From an uncultured Clostridium sp. (GTDB lineage Bacteria; Bacillota; Clostridia; TANB77; CAG-508), in NCBI GenBank assembly GCA_900554635.1, contig USHY01000012.1, positions 1 through 33,040 on the forward strand: 33,040 bases of DNA, in the 5' to 3' direction. The notes beneath the pieces were generated by a model that ran no database searches, was not told the DNA's origin, and saw only the letters and a program-made list of their open reading frames with translations. Shown here one piece after another: positions 1-8,371 of this stretch (positions are counted from its first letter, which is position 1; the number at the start of each line of letters is the position of its first letter). The position numbers and the translations under genes are program-made.

Positions 1-145
1 GGTGGCTCATCCATCTCTTGCGTGTATGTTTAATAAAGCATAGTGTACCATGCTTATTTGGTTTTCTAAATTACAGCTCTCTCTCTCTCTCTCTTTACTC
101 TTTCAATGGTTTCAGCGTTTTTGTTCATTTTTTTCTCCTTTGGTT
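1..145. other. 3' flank of glgP with a (CT)9 run
   Basis: This is the left edge of the window, downstream of glgP on the minus strand. It holds a perfect (CT)9 dinucleotide run at 77..94 and a weak 6-bp inverted repeat (36..41 with 50..55) that could be a poor terminator. A 20-codon ORF on the minus strand (126..128 back to the TAG at 66..68) has an AAAGGAG ahead of its ATG but no other support. I see no convincing gene here. Confidence 0.4.
77..94. repeat. (CT)9 microsatellite
   Basis: Nine tandem CT units, read as (GA)9 on the minus strand, lie just downstream of glgP. Such runs are prone to slippage. No gene depends on it with confidence. Confidence 0.8.
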
Positions 146-2710
146 TTATTTTGTTATCCATTTTACTAGATTCAAATTTGCTGGTTCTGGTAGCATTGGG
201 TGTTTTGGCATTACTCTGAAGGTGTAGCCGAAGTTTCCTCCTGTTTTCATTTCTATTTCTGCTTCATAAGTATAGGTTTTGTTTTCTGGGTCCTCTTCTA
301 TTAGTTTCATTGGTTGTATGCTTACATCTTCTACTATTCCATTGTCTAATATTTTTCCATAGTAACATTCAGTTTGAATGTACTCTTTTTCTATGTTTGG
401 AAGTTCCACTTGGCAGGTTACTTTTATTTTGTTTCCTGCATCTATTGTTATATTATCTAAGTTGTTTTCTTGTGTTATTTTTATATCATTCCAATTAGCA
501 TATAGGTTTTGTTTTATTTTGTTATACTCAGTTACTAATTCTAGTTTGCTATAATACTTGTCTGTTAAATTACATAATGGCATATATAGTTTGTTTGCAT
601 AATCTACCAACATTCTTGATGTGCTATATTTTCCACCTGTTGACATTATTGAATTTTTCATATATTGCATCCAAGTTTTAGAAATTCCATTTTCATCTTT
701 TTTGTAATATGCTGGAATTATTTTATCTTCAAGTATTCTGTAAATACTTTCGCTATCTGCCAAGTCCTGTTCTTCATATGAGCAATATTCTTCATTTGTT
801 CCTATTGCCCAACCATTTTTTGTATTATATCCTTCTGCCCACCAACCATCTAGTATGCTGAAATTTACTACTCCATTTACTGATGCTTTTTCTCCACTTG
901 TTCCAGATGCTTCCATTGGTCTCCTTGGATTATTTAACCAAACATCTACACCTGATACTAAATGCCTTGCAACATTTATGTTGTAATTTTCTAATAGGAA
1001 GATTTTACCCTTAAACTGTGGCATTAAAGATACCTCATGTATATATTTAATTAAATCTTGACCTTCTTTATCTGCTGGATGTGCTTTCCCCGCAAATATT
1101 AATTGTACTGGTTTATCTTTATCATTTAAAATTTGAGTCAATCTTTCTAAGTCTTTAAATATTAATGTTGCTCTTTTATATGTTGCAAATCTTCGTGCAA
1201 AACCTATTGTTAGAGCTTCTGGATTTAGTTCTGATACTACTTCTTTAATTCTTTCATAATGTATTCCATTTGCTTTAAATCTTGCTGTTATATTATCTTT
1301 TACTAGTTTGAATAATTTTGTTTTTCTTGCTTGATGTTCTTCCCATAATTCTTTGTCTGGAATTTTTTCAATCTTAGTCCATGTTTCATCTGAATATATT
1401 TTATCTTGCCAATATGGTTCTAAATATTTGTTATATAAATCCTTTAAATTTGGTGCAAGCCATGAACAAGTATGTATGCCGTTTGTTACATAAGTTATTG
1501 GTGATTCCTGTGGCGCTATATCTGGCCATACTTCTGAGAATAATTCTCTTGAAACTTCTCCATGTAATTTACTTACTCCATTTTTCTTACCTGCAACTTT
1601 TAGTGCTAATATTCCCATGTTGAATGTTGTTTTGTTTGTTTCTCTTGGTTTCATCCCCAATTCCATAAATTCTTCTTTTGAAATTCCTAAGTCTTTCCAA
1701 TATCCATCAAAATATTTTTCAACTAAAGATGTTGGGAAAATATCGTTTCCTGCTGGTACTGGTGTATGTGTTGTAAATACTGTTTTTGCTGTTACTATAT
1801 CTTTTGCAATTGGAAATGCAAGTTCTTTTTCTTTTATTGTGTTTTTTATTGCCTCTAAAACAAGGAATGATGAATGTCCTTCATTCATATGATATATTGT
1901 TGGTTTTATGTTTAGCTCTTCTAATAGTTTTACTCCACCAATTCCTAGTACCATTTCTTGTCTTATTCTCATTTCTTGATTTCCACCATATAGTCTTAGT
2001 GTTATATCTCTATATTCTTCTTTGTTTTCTTCAATATCTGTATCTAGTAAATATAGATTTACCCTACCTACAGATATTTTCCAAACTTTGATATATAACT
2101 TATCTTTCAACATTTTAATATTGAAAATTAGGTCTTCTCCATTTATATCTTTTACAGGTTTTATTGGCATATTTTCTAATTCTATGTTTTTATATTCTGT
2201 TAATTGATATCCGTTTTTATCTAAAATTTGATTAAAGTAACCATTTTTATATAGTAACCCTATAGCAACTAATGGAATACCTAAATCACTTGCTGATTTC
2301 AAATGGTCTCCTGATAAGATTCCTAATCCGCCAGAATAAATTGGTATTGTTTCATCTAAACCATATTCTGCTGAAAAATATGATATTATATCCTGTTTGT
2401 TCTCTGGATATTGTCTACTAAACCAAGTGTTTTTGCTTTTCATATAATCATCGAAATTTTCCACATTATTTTTATATTGTTTCAAAATTTCTGGATTTTG
2501 AGAAGCTATTTCTAGTTTTTCCTGATCTACTTGTTTTAAAAACTTTACTGGGTTCTTTCCACATCTTTCCCACAAATCTATGTCTATTTCTTTAAAAATT
2601 TTCAAAAATTCTGTATTCCAAGACCACCAAAGATTCTCAGATATTTCTCCAAGTCTTTCAATTGATTTTGGTAATTGTGGGTTTACTGTTATTTTGTTAA
2701 ATATGTACAT
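146..2710 (-). CDS. glgP: alpha-glucan (glycogen/maltodextrin) phosphorylase, GT35
   Basis: It degrades alpha-1,4-glucan with phosphate to glucose-1-phosphate in the cytoplasm. The 854-residue protein matches the compact phosphorylase type that carries an N-terminal DUF3417 region (IERLGEISENLWWSWN near residue 19). The pyridoxal-phosphate site is EASGTSGEKASVNG, with the cofactor lysine near residue 607; HMNEGHSSFL and TYVTNGIHTCSWLAPN are further family signatures. The start is ATG at 2710 behind AAGGAGG. It is the last gene of galK-coaW-glgP, 38 nt after coaW, so it probably shares the galK promoter. It has no in-frame CGG codon. Together with GalK it feeds sugar phosphates into glycolysis. 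Identification is firm; the natural substrate (glycogen or maltodextrin) is inferred. Confidence 0.95.
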   Translation of the reverse strand: MYIFNKITVNPQLPKSIERLGEISENLWWSWNTEFLKIFKEIDIDLWERCGKNPVKFLKQVDQEKLEIASQNPEILKQYKNNVENFDDYMKSKNTWFSRQYPENKQDIISYFSAEYGLDETIPIYSGGLGILSGDHLKSASDLGIPLVAIGLLYKNGYFNQILDKNGYQLTEYKNIELENMPIKPVKDINGEDLIFNIKMLKDKLYIKVWKISVGRVNLYLLDTDIEENKEEYRDITLRLYGGNQEMRIRQEMVLGIGGVKLLEELNIKPTIYHMNEGHSSFLVLEAIKNTIKEKELAFPIAKDIVTAKTVFTTHTPVPAGNDIFPTSLVEKYFDGYWKDLGISKEEFMELGMKPRETNKTTFNMGILALKVAGKKNGVSKLHGEVSRELFSEVWPDIAPQESPITYVTNGIHTCSWLAPNLKDLYNKYLEPYWQDKIYSDETWTKIEKIPDKELWEEHQARKTKLFKLVKDNITARFKANGIHYERIKEVVSELNPEALTIGFARRFATYKRATLIFKDLERLTQILNDKDKPVQLIFAGKAHPADKEGQDLIKYIHEVSLMPQFKGKIFLLENYNINVARHLVSGVDVWLNNPRRPMEASGTSGEKASVNGVVNFSILDGWWAEGYNTKNGWAIGTNEEYCSYEEQDLADSESIYRILEDKIIPAYYKKDENGISKTWMQYMKNSIMSTGGKYSTSRMLVDYANKLYMPLCNLTDKYYSKLELVTEYNKIKQNLYANWNDIKITQENNLDNITIDAGNKIKVTCQVELPNIEKEYIQTECYYGKILDNGIVEDVSIQPMKLIEEDPENKTYTYEAEIEMKTGGNFGYTFRVMPKHPMLPEPANLNLVKWITK

Positions 2711-2748
2711 TATATGTACCTCCTTAGTTTTTCTAATTCTTATGTTGC

Positions 2749-3562
2749 TTAATTTGCAGCTTCGATTGCACCTAGAACAGTTGCAAATTCTGCATTTTGT
2801 GGTATCATGAATTTTATACCACTATCCATATGTAATTTTTCTATTTTGTTTAAAACGGTATTTATGTATGGCATACAAGCAACATTTCCTACAACAATTA
2901 TATTCTTGTATTTTATATTTTGTGCTCCAAATATAGCCATAACTCCAACCGCTTCAAAAACCATATTTAAAATTCCTAAACATAAATCCTCTCTTGTAGC
3001 ATTTTCACTTAGTTTTCCAAAATTCGCAGAGGTGGTATTTTTAGGTAATGTGTCTATTTTCTGGTTTGTAATGTCTTCAATTGTTAAATCTATATTTTTT
3101 AAATTTCCTCTTGCAATTAACTCATTTAATTCACTTATTGTATTTATATTTCCAAGTTTTTTACATAAATTTAGTATTGTCCCTCCGGCCAACTCCTGTT
3201 CCACCAATGTGTGTATGTTTATTCCTATTGGCTTTTACAAAAGCTGTTCCTGTACCTATGCTAACTACTAGTGCTTTTTTTTGTTTTGTTAAACTTAATC
3301 CTCCAGTACCTATTGCTGTAAACTCATTAACTTTAATTACAGGTTTTTCGTATATTTTGTTCTTTACTTCATCTTTTCCTACACCTGTTAATATATATTT
3401 TTCAATGTTTTCTTTATCTATTTTTTCCTTATTTATAAATACATCTACAGCCTGCATTACTGGCATTTTTTTCAATACCATTTTATGTACTACTTGTTTA
3501 TTTTCGTTTAGTTCAACAATTTTTACTGTTGAACTTCCCGAATCAATTCCTATAATGTCCAT
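2749..3562 (-). CDS. coaW: type II pantothenate kinase, read through a +1 shift at CGG
   Basis: It phosphorylates pantothenate, the first step of coenzyme A synthesis. The N-terminus (MDIIGIDSGSSTVKIVELNE) is the ASKHA-fold phosphate-1 motif of eukaryote-like PanK-II. The frame is broken in the conserved GTGVGGGT loop. Frame 0 reads GGC CGG AGG GAC and stops after 133 codons. Skipping one base at the CGG (codon 126) gives GTGVG-G-GTILNLCKKLG and an intact 270-residue protein, about the usual family length. The start is ATG at 3562 with GAGG just upstream. It lies 13 nt after galK and 38 nt before glgP, in one operon. What is seen is a one-base shift exactly at CGG. Glycine at the junction is required by the family motif. 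Alternatives are a pseudogene or a sequencing error, both judged unlikely because six other sites show the same pattern. Confidence 0.88.
3184..3187 (-). other. CGGA recoding site in coaW
   Basis: The in-frame context is GUU GGC CGGA GGG ACA. Read as a quadruplet it gives V-G-G-G-T, exactly the glycine-rich PanK-II loop. Frame 0 stops eight codons later. An AGGAG lies about 7 nt upstream, but it encodes conserved residues and the other sites lack it. Confidence 0.88.
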
Positions 3563-3575
3563 TTTTCCTCACTAC

Positions 3576-4742
3576 TTACAGAGTTCTTGGGCCATCTCCT
3601 ATTTCTACTACATAGAAATCTGGATTGTATCCAATTTTTTCTCTATAACCTTTTTCAACATTTTTAATAAAGTTTTCCACTTTATCTGTTTCAACTATGC
3701 TTACAGCACAGCCACCAAAGCCTGCTCCTGTCATTCTTGCTCCAATAACACCTTTTTGTTTAAGAGCCTCTTCAACTGCTGTATCAAGCTCTATTCCTGT
3801 TACTTCATAGTCATCTCTTAAAGAATTATGTGATTCTACCATTAGTTCACCAAATAGTTTTAAATTGTTATCCTCTAAAGCTTTTACTGCCTTTATTGTT
3901 CTTTGATTTTCATACACAGCATGTTTTGCTCGTTTTTGTCTTATTTCATCTTTTATTGCTGATTTATTTTCTTCAAATTCTTCTTCTGTAAGTTCACCTA
4001 ATGATTTTATTTTTAACCCAGCTTGTTGTAATTCTTCTAATGCTTTTTCACATTCTGCTCTTCTTACATTATATTTTGAATCTCCTAAACCTCTTTTTTT
4101 GTTTGTATTTATTATTACTATTTTTGCATTCTCCAATTTTATTGGTGCATATTGATATTTTAGTGTTGCTGTATCTAAGAAAACTGCATTATCTTTTTTT
4201 CCATTTGCAATTACAAATTGGTCCATAATTCCACAGTTTACTCCAACATATTGATTCTCAGCCTTTTGGCCTATTAGAGCAATTTTAGTATTATCAATAT
4301 TTAGTTTGAACATATCATTTAAAATAAATCCTGTTAATACTTCTAGTGAAGCTGAAGATGATAGTCCAGCTCCATTTGGAATTGTTCCATAAAATACAAT
4401 ATCGAAGCCATGGTCTATATTATATCCTTCTGATTTCAATGCCCAAATTACTCCCTTTGGATAATTAATCCAGTTTTCATTTTCATTATATGTCAAATTC
4501 TCAATTGAAGATGATAAAATTCCTAATTCATCAAAATTTATTGAATAAAAGTTCAATATCTTATCTTCTCTTTCTCTTACTGTTGCATATGTTCCCATTG
4601 TTAATGCGCATGGAAAAACATGGCCACCGTTATAATCTGTATGCTCCCCAATTAAATTTACTCTTCCTGGAGCAAAATATGTTTTAAATCTCCCCTCAGT
4701 TCCAAATATTTCCTTAAACTTTGCTTCGACTATTTCTTTCAT
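3576..4742 (-). CDS. galK: galactokinase
   Basis: It phosphorylates galactose to galactose-1-phosphate (Leloir pathway). It is a GHMP-family kinase of 388 residues. The galactokinase signature APGRVNLIGEHTDYNGG lies near residues 25-41, the ATP-binding loop is GTIPNGAGLSSSAS, and the C-terminal motif is RMTGAGFGGCAVS. An upstream TTG at 4757 is in frame, but using it would consume the ribosome site. I place the start at ATG 4742, seven bases after GGGAGG. It heads the galK-coaW-glgP operon behind a clear promoter at 4788..4816. Other Leloir genes (galT, galE) are not in the window. It has no in-frame CGG. Identification is very firm. Confidence 0.96.
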   Translation of the reverse strand: MKEIVEAKFKEIFGTEGRFKTYFAPGRVNLIGEHTDYNGGHVFPCALTMGTYATVREREDKILNFYSINFDELGILSSSIENLTYNENENWINYPKGVIWALKSEGYNIDHGFDIVFYGTIPNGAGLSSSASLEVLTGFILNDMFKLNIDNTKIALIGQKAENQYVGVNCGIMDQFVIANGKKDNAVFLDTATLKYQYAPIKLENAKIVIINTNKKRGLGDSKYNVRRAECEKALEELQQAGLKIKSLGELTEEEFEENKSAIKDEIRQKRAKHAVYENQRTIKAVKALEDNNLKLFGELMVESHNSLRDDYEVTGIELDTAVEEALKQKGVIGARMTGAGFGGCAVSIVETDKVENFIKNVEKGYREKIGYNPDFYVVEIGDGPRTL

Positions 4743-4787
4743 TTTTTTACCTCCCAAACGGATAAAAATTATATTTCTAATGGTAAC

Positions 4788-4816
4788 ATTCTATCAAAAA
4801 CAGGTTTAATAATCAA
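4788..4816 (-). promoter_or_regulatory. sigma-A promoter of galK-coaW-glgP
   Basis: On the minus strand TTGATT (4811..4816) and TAGAAT (4788..4793) are separated by 17 nt, about 45 nt upstream of the galK start codon. The spacing is ideal. Confidence 0.75.
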
Positions 4817-4844
4817 TAGATTTGCTTAAAAATTTTATATTTTT

Positions 4845-5655
4845 TTATCTTTTAAATTCATTTAATGTTTTAAATTCATAACCTTGATTTCTTATTGTCT
4901 TTATCACTTCATCTAAAACATTGCAATTATCTTTAGAATTTGCATGTAAAAGAATTACTGCTCCATTGTGAAGGTTTGATAAAATTTTTTCTTTTGCATA
5001 TGTTTCCCTTCCTTGTTTGTTTTCATCCCAATCATCATATGCAAAACTCCACATTACTGTGGTATATCCAAGGCTCTTTGTTATGTATAATGTTCTTTGG
5101 CTAAATTCCCCTTTTGGTGGTCTTAAAAATTTCATTTCATAATTAAATTTTTCGAAGACTGCTGTATGCAGTTTTGTAATTTCTTCTTTTAATTTATTGT
5201 TATCAATGTCTGGCATAGAATGATGGTTTACTGTATGATTTCCTACAATGTGACCTTCATCAATCATTCTTTTTACCAGCTCTTCTCCGTGTATTTAAGT
5301 AATGCCCTGTTATGAAAAAAGCTGCCTTTACTTGGTTTTCCTTTAGTATATCTAAAATTTTAGCTGTATATCCTGCCTCATAGCCTTCATCAAATGTTAA
5401 ATATACAAACTTATCATTTGCATTTCCCATAGCAATATCTTCGTTTTCATCAATAAGTTTCTTGTTGACTGTCCCTAAGTCTGGTTGATTGTGGTTATCA
5501 TTTCTTTTTATGCCCCAACCAATTTTCTTATTGCTTAGTGTTTCGCCACTGCTGGTTTCTATTGTTTTATCTGGATTTTTACTTCCAATAATAGCCAAAA
5601 CAACAATTATTATGGTAACAAGGCTTGCAATTATTATAATAGTTTTTGTTTTCAT
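4845..5655 (-). CDS. pdaA: PdaA-like polysaccharide deacetylase (membrane-anchored), +1 shift at CGG
   Basis: This is a NodB-type metal-dependent de-N-acetylase. In Bacillus, PdaA makes the muramic delta-lactam of spore cortex. An N-terminal membrane segment (about residues 5-25) is followed by the PdaA-like WGIKRNDNHNQPDLG. The catalytic motifs are TFDEGYE, HTVNH (metal ligands), RPPKGEFS and LLHA. Frame 0 breaks after GHYLNT at CGG (codon 123) and stops at residue 131. A +1 shift gives GHYLNT-G-EELVKRMIDEG, collinear residue for residue with B. subtilis PdaA as I recall it (GHYIKTQKDLLLRMKDEG). The full protein is 269 residues. The start is ATG at 5655 behind AAGGAGG. A role in sporulation is inferred from family and from ylbJ elsewhere in the window; a general peptidoglycan deacetylase is possible. 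Confidence 0.85.
5286..5289 (-). other. CGGA recoding site in the pdaA-like gene
   Basis: The in-frame context is AAU ACA CGGA GAA GAG. Read as a quadruplet it gives N-T-G-E-E-L-V and restores the NodB domain. Frame 0 ends nine codons later. There is no upstream Shine-Dalgarno-like element and no stop codon at the site. Confidence 0.87.
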
Positions 5656-5681
5656 ACTTTCCTCCTTTTAAAGTTTTCTAT

Positions 5682-5714
5682 ATTATAAGTATGAGGGAAG
5701 TATTGTATTTATAC
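5682..5714 (-). promoter_or_regulatory. possible promoter of the pdaA-like gene, sigma-G-like
   Basis: On the minus strand GTATA (5710..5714) and CATACTTA (5686..5693) are 16 nt apart. This resembles the forespore sigma-G consensus (GHATR, CATWHTA) with one mismatch and slightly short spacing. An overlapping TATAAT (5682..5687) lacks a good -35. Bacillus pdaA is sigma-G dependent, but the assignment here is tentative. Confidence 0.35.
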
Positions 5715-5723
5715 ATTATATTA

Positions 5724-5753
5724 AAAAAGCTATGCAATACTGCATAACTTTTT
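5724..5753 (-). terminator. terminator after the DUF368 gene
   Basis: A 13-bp stem (5724..5736 with 5741..5753, one G-U) with a four-base loop and a T-run follows the DUF368 stop codon. It separates that operon from the deacetylase gene. Confidence 0.8.
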
Positions 5754-5754
5754 G

Positions 5755-6633
5755 CTAATTTCCTTTTACCTGTTTTTCTTGTGATTGTAGTTTTAACAAT
5801 TTCTTAATATAAGTAAATGTTTTTTGTAGCTTGATATTATTTTCCTCAATATCTCCTAAATAGTATGAAACTCCAAAGCCTATAATCATAAGTAATATTG
5901 AAATAAATGATTTTGCATTTAACATAAGAATGCAGTTTTCATTTAGCACATTTGGTATTATAGATATGAACAATCCAAAAATTATTGAAAATGTTATTGT
6001 ATAGTAATTTTTTATTAACTTACTAATTATAAAAGATATTATTAATGCTCCAAAAACTAAACCAATTCCTGCTGGGATTAATATTCCTAAATTAAAATTT
6101 GCAAGTGATGTTACATAGAGTTCATACAATCCTAGTGTTGATAAAATAACTGCACTATCGACCCCTGGTATTATTGAAGATGCTGCAACAGCAACTCCTA
6201 ACAAAATTGATTGTAGTAAGTTTGGATTTTCAATTTGAGGAAAGGATCCTTTATTTACAGTAAATAAATAAATTCCAAGTATTGCCGAAATTATTATTAT
6301 GGCATAATACTTATTTGAAAACCATTCTTTTTTTACTTCATTATAAAATAATGGGATTGTTCCTATTACAAGTCCTAAAAAAGTAAAACGCGTTTGCATT
6401 TCAAAATTACTCAAGAAAAAATCTATTACTTTACTAAATAATAATATTCCAACTCCAAATCCTAAAAACAATGGAACTAGAAATAAAATATTTTTTTTGA
6501 AGTTTTTAAATAGAGTCCCAATTGCATCAATTGTTTTTTGGTATAATCCAAAAATAACTAGTAAAACACTTCCACTTAAACCTGGTGCTATTCCGCCTAT
6601 TCCAACGATTATACCTTTTAAAAAGTTTTTCAT
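5755..6633 (-). CDS. DUF368 polyprenyl-phosphate transporter
   Basis: This 292-residue polytopic membrane protein has about eight to nine hydrophobic segments. The N-terminus MKNFLKGIIVGIGGIAPGLS carries the DUF368 signature (GxxxGxxxxxPGxSG), and a second inverted-repeat copy appears as AASSIIPGVDSAVIL in the middle. DUF368 proteins (PopT) have been shown to recycle undecaprenyl phosphate across the membrane for cell-wall synthesis, as DedA proteins do. It lies 20 nt downstream of the nucleosidase gene and probably shares its promoter. A strong hairpin follows its stop. It has no in-frame CGG. Family assignment is firm; the lipid substrate is by family knowledge. Confidence 0.9.
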   Translation of the reverse strand: MKNFLKGIIVGIGGIAPGLSGSVLLVIFGLYQKTIDAIGTLFKNFKKNILFLVPLFLGFGVGILLFSKVIDFFLSNFEMQTRFTFLGLVIGTIPLFYNEVKKEWFSNKYYAIIIISAILGIYLFTVNKGSFPQIENPNLLQSILLGVAVAASSIIPGVDSAVILSTLGLYELYVTSLANFNLGILIPAGIGLVFGALIISFIISKLIKNYYTITFSIIFGLFISIIPNVLNENCILMLNAKSFISILLMIIGFGVSYYLGDIEENNIKLQKTFTYIKKLLKLQSQEKQVKGN

Positions 6634-6653
6634 TATTTATATCTCCTAAATTC

Positions 6654-7331
6654 TTATAGTTTCTTAATAAATTCTGCACAATTTTGAGCTGCTTTTTTCA
6701 CAAATATATTATAATCCATTTGATTGTTTCCATTTGGAATGTCTGATATTGCTCTTATTACTACAAATGGTATGTTATTTAAAAAACATACCTGAGCAAT
6801 TGCAGCTCCTTCCATTTCTACGCAATCTGCTTGGAATTTTGAATGTATTTTTTCTTTCATCTTTTTATCTGTGCAAAAAATATCTCCTGAGGCGATATTG
6901 CCTACAATAATATTTATTCCCTTTATTTTAATTTTTTCACATTTTTCAATTAAATTTTTATCACTTTTAAAAATTTTTCCTGTTTGGCTAATATAGCCTT
7001 TTTCATGTCCAAAAGCTGTTATGTCAAAATCATGCTGAACAAGTTCTTTTCCTATAACAATATCCCCAATATTTAAACTACCACTCAATCCACCTGCTAC
7101 GCCTATGTTAATAATCATTTGAATGTCAAAATAATCTATTAAGACTTGTGTTGTCCTTGCAGCATTCACTTTGCCCACTCCACACTGAACTAAGCAATAG
7201 TGTTTTGATTCTATATCTCCTTGAAAAAATTCTAGTCCATTAACTATTTTTTTTGCTTTATTATTCATAATTTCTTCAATTGCTTGTTTTTCCTCATTTG
7301 TTGCTACAATTATTCCTGTAAATTTTTCCAT
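6654..7331 (-). CDS. mtnN: 5'-methylthioadenosine/S-adenosylhomocysteine nucleosidase
   Basis: It hydrolyses MTA and SAH to adenine plus the thioribose sugar in the activated methyl cycle. The 225-residue protein has the PNP/UDP phosphorylase fold: INIGVAGGLSGSLNIGDIVI, the purine-site segment VEMEGAAIAQV, and the catalytic aspartate in VIRAISDIPNG. QHDFDITAFGHEKGYI matches the MTAN specificity region. The start is ATG at 7331 behind AAAGGTGA. It has its own promoter (7347..7375) and is divergent from the Agr response regulator. In some bacteria this enzyme also makes the AI-2 precursor, but no luxS is present here, so a link to the neighbouring Agr locus is not implied. Confidence 0.93.
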   Translation of the reverse strand: MEKFTGIIVATNEEKQAIEEIMNNKAKKIVNGLEFFQGDIESKHYCLVQCGVGKVNAARTTQVLIDYFDIQMIINIGVAGGLSGSLNIGDIVIGKELVQHDFDITAFGHEKGYISQTGKIFKSDKNLIEKCEKIKIKGINIIVGNIASGDIFCTDKKMKEKIHSKFQADCVEMEGAAIAQVCFLNNIPFVVIRAISDIPNGNNQMDYNIFVKKAAQNCAEFIKKL

Positions 7332-7346
7332 AAAATCACCTTTATT

Positions 7347-7375
7347 ATTTTACAATATTCTAATGGATTAGTCAA
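7347..7375 (-). promoter_or_regulatory. sigma-A promoter of mtnN
   Basis: On the minus strand TTGACT (7370..7375) and TAAAAT (7347..7352) are separated by 17 nt, close upstream of the mtnN ribosome binding site. Confidence 0.8.
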
Positions 7376-7392
7376 TATTATTTTATAGTTAT

Positions 7393-7440
7393 GTTTTTGT
7401 CTTTTAGGCGCTTTCTGTCTTGTTTTGTCGTTTTTTGTCG
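7393..7440. repeat. phased TTTTGTC(G) repeats between mtnN and agrA
   Basis: Two adjacent 10-bp units ending TTTTGTCG (7421..7430 and 7431..7440) are preceded by looser copies, TTTTTGTC near 7394 and TTCTGTC near 7413. The spacing of roughly one helical turn suggests a protein-binding array. It lies about 90 bp upstream of the agrA promoter. The bound regulator is unknown; a LytTR regulator such as the adjacent one is a candidate. Confidence 0.4.
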
Positions 7441-7530
7441 AATTGCAAAGTATTTGTTTGCTTACCAAATAAAGGCTTTTGCGGGTTTGGGTTAATTTTT
7501 ACTCCTGTGTTTTATTTTGTGCATTTTTTG

Positions 7531-7559
7531 TTGACATTTTGAATATTTTGTTTTATAGT
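7531..7559 (+). promoter_or_regulatory. sigma-A promoter of agrA-agrC
   Basis: TTGACA (7531..7536) and TATAGT (7554..7559) are separated by 17 nt. The 10-mer TTTTATAGTA occurs at 7551 and again exactly 50 bp later at 7601, closer to the gene. The second copy may be a weaker second -10 with a poor -35 (TTCAAA at 7581..7586). Confidence 0.7.
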
Positions 7560-7639
7560 ATATTAGGTAATTTGAATTTTTTCAAAATTATGTCAATTGA
7601 TTTTATAGTATTTTATTTCAAATTAAGGAGTGTTTTCAT

Positions 7640-8371
7640 ATGATACATTTTGTTTTATGTGATGATAGTCTTCAATTTTTAAATAGATTAGAAAAATCTT
7701 TTGAAGGAATATTTGTTAAAAATGATATTCCTGCTAAAATATCATTCAAATCTTCCAATGCCTATGATGTTTTAAATTATGTAAGTAGCAATTCTGTTGA
7801 TGTCCTAGTTTTAGATATTAATTTAAAGTCAACAATTAGTGGTTTTGATATTGCAGATAGTGTTCGAAAGAAAAATAAAGATGCTTATATAATTTTTTTA
7901 ACTGGTCATTTAGAATATGCCTTGGTTGCATATAGGTATAAGACTTTTGACTATATTTCTAAACCAGTGTGTGATGAACGCCTCGAAGAAACTGTGCTTC
8001 GTTTAATTGAAGACAGAAAAAAAACTGTTTCGAAGTTTATTAAGATAAATAATAGCACTGTTATTAAGTTAGATGATATTAACTATATTAAAAAAGATGG
8101 TATGAAGTTAATCTTTTGTACAGCTAGTAAAGAATATGAGATATATAGTTCTTTTTTAAAGATTCAAGATTGCCTACCAGACAATTTTGTAAGATGTCAC
8201 AAAAGTTATATCGTAAACATCAATAAAGTAGCTAACTTAACGACAAGCGAAAATTTAATTTTGTTTGAACATAACACAACCTGTTATATAGGTGCTAAAT
8301 ATAAAAGCAAATTTTTGGAGGTCTTGAATTATGGAAACTATGCACATGTTCTGGAATGCGTTAACAAGTGA
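7640..8371 (+). CDS. agrA: AgrA-type LytTR response regulator
   Basis: This two-component regulator has 243 residues. Its N-terminal receiver domain starts MIHFVLCDDS (acidic pocket), has a phosphoacceptor aspartate in VLVLDIN near residue 57, and a conserved lysine in DYISKPV. The C-terminal LytTR DNA-binding domain (about residues 135-235) includes IKKDGMKLIF and FVRCHKSYIVNINKV. LytTR proteins bind direct repeats upstream of target promoters. It starts at ATG 7640 behind AAGGAG and overlaps the kinase gene by 41 nt, so the two are probably translationally coupled. AgrB and AgrD are encoded just beyond the kinase, which supports an Agr assignment. Other LytTR families (ComE, VirR) cannot be excluded by sequence alone. 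Confidence 0.9.
   Translation: MIHFVLCDDSLQFLNRLEKSFEGIFVKNDIPAKISFKSSNAYDVLNYVSSNSVDVLVLDINLKSTISGFDIADSVRKKNKDAYIIFLTGHLEYALVAYRYKTFDYISKPVCDERLEETVLRLIEDRKKTVSKFIKINNSTVIKLDDINYIKKDGMKLIFCTASKEYEIYSSFLKIQDCLPDNFVRCHKSYIVNINKVANLTTSENLILFEHNTTCYIGAKYKSKFLEVLNYGNYAHVLECVNK

Noticed and set aside
66..128. 20-codon minus-strand ORF with AAAGGAG upstream
   Set aside because: It runs through the (CT)9 repeat, is very short and has no recognisable content.
18..227. 69-codon plus-strand ORF at the left edge
   Set aside because: It is low-complexity, overlaps the 3' end of glgP antisense, and has no ribosome binding site.
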